NCBI GenBank assembly: GCA_031277235.1
Contig: JAITMT010000113.1
Location: 1-19,090 of the forward strand
Direction: 5' to 3'
DNA length: 19,090 nucleotides
Source of the DNA: Tannerella sp.
GTDB lineage: Bacteria > Bacteroidota > Bacteroidia > Bacteroidales > Tannerellaceae
In this document: piece after piece, positions 15,254 to 19,090 of the stretch
How the letters are laid out: the number at the start of each line of letters is the position of its first letter
Position numbering within the stretch: position 1 is the first letter of the stretch
The notes under the pieces: model-generated
The model's database searches: none
Told to the model about the DNA's origin: nothing
The model's input: only the letters and a program-made list of their open reading frames with translations
Made by a program: the position numbers and the translations under genes

Positions 15254-17017
15254 ATGATCAATATTTTAGAACTTAGCGAACAGGAAATCATCAGGCGCAA
15301 CAGCCTTGAACAGATGCGTGCCATAGGCATAAACCCTTATCCGGCAGCCGAATATCCGGTAAATGCGTACTCGGAAGAAATCAGGGAAAATTTCAGGGAC
15401 GAACAGGAACCGAAACGGCAGGTTACGATTGCGGGGCGCATCATGAGTCGCCGCATCATGGGAAAGGCGTCGTTTATGGAACTGCAAGATTCTCAGGGGC
15501 GTATCCAGGTTTATGTTACGAGAGACGATATAGAAAAAGAAACTCCCTCTAACTCCCCTTCAGGGGGAGAACAGGCAGGAATGTATAATACGGTATTCAA
15601 GAAACTGCTTGATATTGGGGACTTTGTCGGGGTGAAAGGTTTCGTTTTCCGCACGCAGATGGGGGAAATTTCCGTTCACGCGCAGGAACTGACGGTGCTG
15701 GCGAAATCCATCCGTCCGCTGCCGGTTGTCAAGGAAAAGGACGGCGTTGTGTATGACGGGTTTAGCGACCCCGAACAGCGTTATCGCCAGAGATACGTGG
15801 ACTTGGCTGTCAATCAGGGAATTAAAGATATTTTCATCAAACGGACAAAAGTTTACGCTTCCATCCGGGAATATTTCAATTCCAAGGGGTATTTGGAAGT
15901 GGAAACGCCTATTCTTCAATCTATTCCGGGTGGCGCGGCGGCGCGTCCGTTCATTACACACCACAATGCGCTGGACATTGATTTGTATCTGCGAGTTGCG
16001 GACGAACTGTATCTGAAACGCTTGATTGTAGGCGGTTTTGAAGGCGTTTACGAGTTTTCCAAGAATTTCCGTAACGAAGGAATGGACCGGACGCACAATC
16101 CCGAATTTACGGCGATGGAAATTTACGTTGCCTACAAGGATTACAACTGGATGATGGAATTTACGGAAAAGATGGTCGAAAAAGTGTGTTTAGACGTGAA
16201 CGGTACGACGGAAGTCGAAGTCGGCGACCGGAAAATCAATTTCAAAACGCCGTACAAGCGCGTTACGATGATTGATTCCATCAGGGAACATACCGGCATT
16301 GACATCAGCGGCATGGACGAAACACAACTGCGCAAGGTATGCCAACAACTTGATATTGAGACGGATGAAACCATGGGCAAGGGAAAACTCATTGACGAAA
16401 TATTCGGCGAAAAATGCGAGGGAAATTATATACAGCCCACATTTATAATGGATTACCCGATGGAAATGTCGCCTCTCTGCAAACGCCACCGTACCAATCC
16501 CGAACTGACGGAACGTTTTGAACTGATGGTCAACGGAAAAGAACTTGCCAACGCCTATTCGGAACTGAACGACCCGATAGACCAGTTGGGACGTTTCCAG
16601 GAGCAGTTGCGTCTGAGCGAAAAGGGCGACGACGAGGCGATGTTTATTGACATGGATTTCGTGCGCTCCCTCGAATACGGAATGCCGCCCACCAGCGGTA
16701 TGGGTATCGGAATTGACCGGTTAGTCATGCTTTTGACCGGTCAGACGACCATTCAGGAAGTGCTGTTTTTCCCGCAAATGCGACCGGAAAAGACGGTCAA
16801 AAAAGACCCTGCGGAAAAATATGCGGCGTTGGGAATCCGGGAAGAATGGGTTCCGGTGTTGCACAAGGCGGGATTTGTTACCGTCGAGATGCTGCAAGGC
16901 GCTAATCCTCAGTTGTTAAGGCAATCATTGTTTGATATCAACAAAAAATACAGTCTTGGCTTTGAATTGCCTGCTTTACAGGAAGTTGAGGCGTGGACGA
17001 AAGGAGTCAAAAACTGA
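15254..17017 (+). CDS. lysS: Lysyl-tRNA synthetase, class II
   Basis: Charges tRNA-Lys with lysine in the cytoplasm; 587 residues. The start at ATG 15254 is fixed by the promoter at 15202-15232 and gives the usual beginning MINILELSEQEIIRRN. The OB-fold anticodon-binding domain (about 55-150) contains GRIMSRRIMGKASFMELQD and GEISVHAQELTVL. The class II catalytic core (about 185-510) has motif 2 FRNEGMDRTHNPEF with Arg273 and motif 3 GMGIGIDRL with Arg489. A C-terminal extension of about 70 residues (from DPAEKYAALGIREEW) is usual in Bacteroidota LysRS and absent from the E. coli enzyme. One anomaly: residues 97-108 (TPSNSPSGGEQA) replace the short conserved loop usually found between the RDDI strand and YNTVFKK, and are encoded by a palindromic repeat. 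gpsA follows 61 nt downstream in the same direction and is probably co-transcribed. Confidence 0.98.
   Translation: MINILELSEQEIIRRNSLEQMRAIGINPYPAAEYPVNAYSEEIRENFRDEQEPKRQVTIAGRIMSRRIMGKASFMELQDSQGRIQVYVTRDDIEKETPSNSPSGGEQAGMYNTVFKKLLDIGDFVGVKGFVFRTQMGEISVHAQELTVLAKSIRPLPVVKEKDGVVYDGFSDPEQRYRQRYVDLAVNQGIKDIFIKRTKVYASIREYFNSKGYLEVETPILQSIPGGAAARPFITHHNALDIDLYLRVADELYLKRLIVGGFEGVYEFSKNFRNEGMDRTHNPEFTAMEIYVAYKDYNWMMEFTEKMVEKVCLDVNGTTEVEVGDRKINFKTPYKRVTMIDSIREHTGIDISGMDETQLRKVCQQLDIETDETMGKGKLIDEIFGEKCEGNYIQPTFIMDYPMEMSPLCKRHRTNPELTERFELMVNGKELANAYSELNDPIDQLGRFQEQLRLSEKGDDEAMFIDMDFVRSLEYGMPPTSGMGIGIDRLVMLLTGQTTIQEVLFFPQMRPEKTVKKDPAEKYAALGIREEWVPVLHKAGFVTVEMLQGANPQLLRQSLFDINKKYSLGFELPALQEVEAWTKGVKN
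15542..15576. repeat. Palindromic repeat inserted in frame inside lysS
   Basis: The DNA has a CTCCCTCTAAC lead, a hairpin CTCCCC/GGGGAG (15553-15558 with 15564-15569), then AACAGG. The encoded residues (about 97-108) are low-complexity and lie in an OB-fold loop. A related layout, CTAAC followed by a C/G-rich hairpin and CAGGG, is found at about 14705-14728, so this looks like a dispersed element that has entered a coding gene without breaking the frame. Confidence 0.6.
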
Positions 17018-17033
17018 GAACCGGAACGCAATC

Positions 17034-17066
17034 CTCAAATTTTCAAATCTTCAAATTCTCAAATCA
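17034..17066. repeat. A/T-rich short tandem repeat before gpsA
   Basis: Four imperfect TCAAATYTT units between lysS and gpsA, ending 12 nt before the gpsA ATG. It has the same character and coding-strand orientation as the tract before the GH5-CBM6 gene (6109-6145). No Shine-Dalgarno sequence accompanies it. Confidence 0.6.
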
Positions 17067-17078
17067 TAATTCAAAGCA

Positions 17079-18080
17079 ATGAAAAATTTTCCCGGAAAAA
17101 TAGCGATCATGGGAGGTGGAAGCTGGGCTACGGCGCTGGCTAAGATTGTGTTATATTCGCAGCCGCATATCAACTGGTACATGCGCCGTCCCGACCGGAT
17201 AGAAGATTTCAAGCAGTTGAAACACAATCCCGCGTACCTTCCGAGCGTAACGTTCGATATTTCACGGATTACGTTCTATGACGATATAAATCAGGCAGTT
17301 GAGAAATCGGACACGCTGATTCTTGCGACTCCTTCGCCCTATCTGAAAGAGCATTTGAGCAAGATGACCGTTTCCTTGAAACGAAAATATGTGATTTCAG
17401 CCATTAAAGGCGTCGTTCCCGACGAGAATATGCTTATCAATGAGTATTTTATAAGAAATTACGGCGTTCACCGTAAAAATATTATCGTGCTGACGGGCGC
17501 CTGCCACGCCGAAGAAATTGCAATGGAACATCTTTCTTATCAGACAGTTGCGTGTCGAGATTTGAAAAAGGCGAAGAAACTGTCAGAAACGATTTTCAGC
17601 ACGTCGTATCTCCACAGTTCGTGCAGCAAGGATATGACCGGACTGGAATATATTTCGGTATTGAAAAACATATATGCCATAGCATCAGGAGTTTGCAACG
17701 GTTTGAAATACGGCGACAATTTTCAGGCGATTTTCATTCCCAACGCGCTGAACGAGATGATGCGGTTCGTGAACCGGGTGGATCCGAAAAAACGCAACAT
17801 CGCCTCTGCTGCGTATCTCAGTGATTTACTGGTTACTTCCTATTCGTCGTTCAGTCGCAACCGTGTGTTCGGCAAGATGATAGGCGAAGGAATTGGCGTG
17901 AATGCGGCAAAAGTGGAACTCGGAATGGTCGCCGAAGGCTATTACGCCGTCAAATGCATCTACGAAATCAACGAACGCTACCGAGTGGATATGCCCATAT
18001 TAAATGCCTTATATTCAATATTGTACGAAAAGAAAATACCCACTATTGAGATTCGGAAACTGACGGAGTTATTCAAATAA
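17079..18080 (+). CDS. gpsA: NAD(P)-dependent glycerol-3-phosphate dehydrogenase
   Basis: Cytoplasmic enzyme of 333 residues that reduces dihydroxyacetone phosphate to sn-glycerol 3-phosphate for phospholipid synthesis. The N-terminal Rossmann fold has IAIMGGGSWATALAK, with GGGSW at residues 12-16, the form typical of GpsA. ILATPSPYLKEHL and SAIKGVVPDENM follow in the nucleotide domain. The catalytic Lys is probably Lys196 in VLKNIYAIASGV, and the C-terminal helical domain contains NGLKYGDN and NALNEMMRF. Length is normal. It is the second gene after lysS with no promoter of its own visible, and the downstream region has a terminator-like hairpin facing the opposing UDP-glucose dehydrogenase gene. 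Confidence 0.97.
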   Translation: MKNFPGKIAIMGGGSWATALAKIVLYSQPHINWYMRRPDRIEDFKQLKHNPAYLPSVTFDISRITFYDDINQAVEKSDTLILATPSPYLKEHLSKMTVSLKRKYVISAIKGVVPDENMLINEYFIRNYGVHRKNIIVLTGACHAEEIAMEHLSYQTVACRDLKKAKKLSETIFSTSYLHSSCSKDMTGLEYISVLKNIYAIASGVCNGLKYGDNFQAIFIPNALNEMMRFVNRVDPKKRNIASAAYLSDLLVTSYSSFSRNRVFGKMIGEGIGVNAAKVELGMVAEGYYAVKCIYEINERYRVDMPILNALYSILYEKKIPTIEIRKLTELFK

Positions 18081-18102
18081 TGTAAAATGAATCTCCGCAT
18101 AA

Positions 18103-18261
18103 ATACCTAAAATAGTGTAATAATGAATCCAAAGGATTCAAATATTTATAGAAAACACCATTCAGATTCATATACGACTCCTTCGGAGTCGAACAGAGGT
18201 TGAAATATGACATTTTCTATAAACATGCAATCCTTTCAGGATTGAAAAGATGTTTGGGTAT
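18103..18261. repeat. Structured intergenic repeat, family S, copy 3 (same fold, different sequence)
   Basis: It lies between the convergent gpsA and ugd genes. Outer stem: ATACCTAAA (18103-18111) with TTTGGGTAT (18253-18261), nine pairs with one G-T. P1: TGAATCC/GGATTCA (18124-18140). Arms: TTTATAGAAAA (18145-18155) pairs perfectly with TTTTCTATAAA (18213-18223). P2: CGACTCC/GGAGTCG (18175-18191). P3: CAATCC/GGATTG (18228-18244). The order and spacing of the parts match copies 1 and 2, and the core length (121 nt) is the same, but apart from the TCC...GGA hairpin logic the sequence is different. Confidence 0.75.
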
Positions 18262-18289
18262 GAATAAGGATATACATATAATGTAAAGT

Positions 18290-18318
18290 CAGAGTCTTGG
18301 AGACACCTCTGTTTTTTT
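18290..18318 (+). terminator. Possible rho-independent terminator downstream of gpsA
   Basis: CAGAG pairs with CTCTG, with an inner GTCT/AGAC option sharing one base, then a run of seven T (18312-18318). The stem is short, and the T-run overlaps the end of the opposing gene. It lies 210 nt after the gpsA stop, beyond structured repeat copy 3. Confidence 0.4.
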
Positions 18319-19090
18319 ATCTCCCAATACATTTATACGTAAACCCGAAGTCTTTCAATTCGTTGGCGTCGTAAATATTGCGTCCGTCAATGATTAGCGG
18401 CGTGTGCATTTTGGATTTTATCTCCGCCCATTTCGGAAGGCGAAATTCCTTCCATTCCGTTACAAGCAGCAGAGCATCAGCATTTTCTACGGCTTCGTAA
18501 ATATTTCCGGCATAGCGGACACGGTCGCCTGTACGACGTTTCGATTCTTCCATTGCAACAGGGTCATAGGCTATGACTTCGCAACCTGCCTGCAATAACA
18601 ATTCAATGATGACCAGCGCAGGCGCCTCGCGCATATCGTCGGTCTCGGGTTTGAACGACAAGCCCCACAAGGCAATGCGTTTTCCCGTCAAATCGCCTTT
18701 GTAGTAATCGTTTAACTTGCGGAACAGGATTGTTTTCTGTTCATTGTTGACTTCTTCGACGGCTTGCAAAATCCGCATCGGTTTACCCTTGTCTTCAGCC
18801 GTTTTGATCAGCGCCTTCACGTCTTTCGGGAAGCAGGAGCCGCCGTAGCCGCAGCCTGCATAGAGAAAACTGCGCCCGATCCGCGAATCCGAACCGATTC
18901 CATTGCGTACCATATTAATGTCGGCGCCGACGATTTCGCAGAGGTTAGCGATGTCGTTCATAAAACTGATGCGCGTCGCCAGCATCGCATTCGCCGCATA
19001 TTTCGTCATCTCCGCCGAAGGAACGTCCATGAAAATCACCGGAAAATTGTTGAGCAGGAAGGGTCTGTACAACCTTGTCATCAGTTTTTG
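18317..19090 (-). CDS. ugd: UDP-glucose 6-dehydrogenase (5' end outside window)
   Basis: Oxidises UDP-glucose to UDP-glucuronate, a precursor for capsule, LPS or exopolysaccharide sugars. Only the C-terminal 257 residues are here. An internal Met at 19081 is not the start: the reading frame continues upstream (QKLMTRLYRPF aligns with the family's RxLYRPL region), and the N-terminal NAD-binding Rossmann domain lies beyond the right edge. Visible parts are the central helical domain (SAEMTKYAANAMLATRISF, NEIANLCE-like NDIANLCEIVGAD), the catalytic Cys in GYGGSCFPKD (codon 18835-18833), and the C-terminal UDP-binding domain (GKRIALWGLSFKPETDDMRE, then VIAYDPVA and LLLVTEWKEF), ending DFGFTYKCIGR. 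A UDP-ManNAc dehydrogenase is less likely because the Cys region and C-terminus match Ugd. It is convergent with gpsA. Confidence 0.95.
   Translation of the reverse strand, partial: QKLMTRLYRPFLLNNFPVIFMDVPSAEMTKYAANAMLATRISFMNDIANLCEIVGADINMVRNGIGSDSRIGRSFLYAGCGYGGSCFPKDVKALIKTAEDKGKPMRILQAVEEVNNEQKTILFRKLNDYYKGDLTGKRIALWGLSFKPETDDMREAPALVIIELLLQAGCEVIAYDPVAMEESKRRTGDRVRYAGNIYEAVENADALLLVTEWKEFRLPKWAEIKSKMHTPLIIDGRNIYDANELKDFGFTYKCIGR

Noticed and set aside
14628..15330. Short minus-strand frames upstream of susC and across the lysS start
   Set aside because: They run through repeats and the lysS promoter, with no homologous-looking protein.
17034..17066. Tandem repeat considered as a CRISPR array
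   Set aside because: The units are about 8-9 nt with no unique spacers and no cas genes.

Overview
The window comes from a Bacteroidota genome, most likely a Bacteroidales with a type IX secretion system. Four things point there: a SusC/SusD pair with surface lipoproteins, BACON domains, a C-terminal type IX sorting domain on one enzyme, and promoters of the Bacteroidota form TTTG-N19-TAnnTTTG instead of classical -10/-35 boxes. No rRNA, tRNA, CRISPR array or transposase gene was seen.

Positions 1-14481 (all minus strand) form a polysaccharide utilisation locus. In transcription order it runs: SusC-like TonB-dependent transporter (14481-11281), SusD-like lipoprotein (11251-9644), a multidomain surface glycan-binding lipoprotein (9622-7673), a BACON-BACON-GH16 lipoprotein (7613-6255), a GH5-CBM6 enzyme with a type IX sorting domain (6092-4041), a GH3 beta-glucosidase (3921-1534) and a second GH5 lipoprotein (from 1213, leaving the window at base 1). 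GH16 with a laminarinase-type active site, GH3 and two GH5 enzymes suggest a beta-glucan target (beta-1,3, mixed-linkage or branched). That substrate is inferred. The export signals suggest a division of labour: GH16, SusD and the binding protein on the cell surface, one GH5 secreted by the type IX route, and GH3 in the periplasm. No regulator gene is in view, but the susC promoter has direct repeats upstream that could be an operator.

Positions 15202-18080 (plus strand) are housekeeping: lysS (lysyl-tRNA synthetase) with a near-perfect promoter, then gpsA (glycerol-3-phosphate dehydrogenase). A partial UDP-glucose 6-dehydrogenase gene converges on gpsA from the right edge.

The least ordinary content is non-coding. 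Three intergenic elements (about 1277-1480, 14795-15020 and 18103-18261) share one architecture: an outer stem, hairpin P1, a long-range stem enclosing hairpin P2, hairpin P3, then the outer stem's other half. Copies 1 and 2 are about 88% identical over 122 nt and inverted relative to each other, so they bracket six PUL genes. Copy 3 has unrelated sequence but the same fold and a core of the same length (121 nt). A second, C-rich repeat family (94% identical direct copies at 3943-4039 and 6149-6244) lies directly after two stop codons and brackets the GH5-CBM6 gene. A third palindromic repeat appears to be inserted in frame inside lysS.
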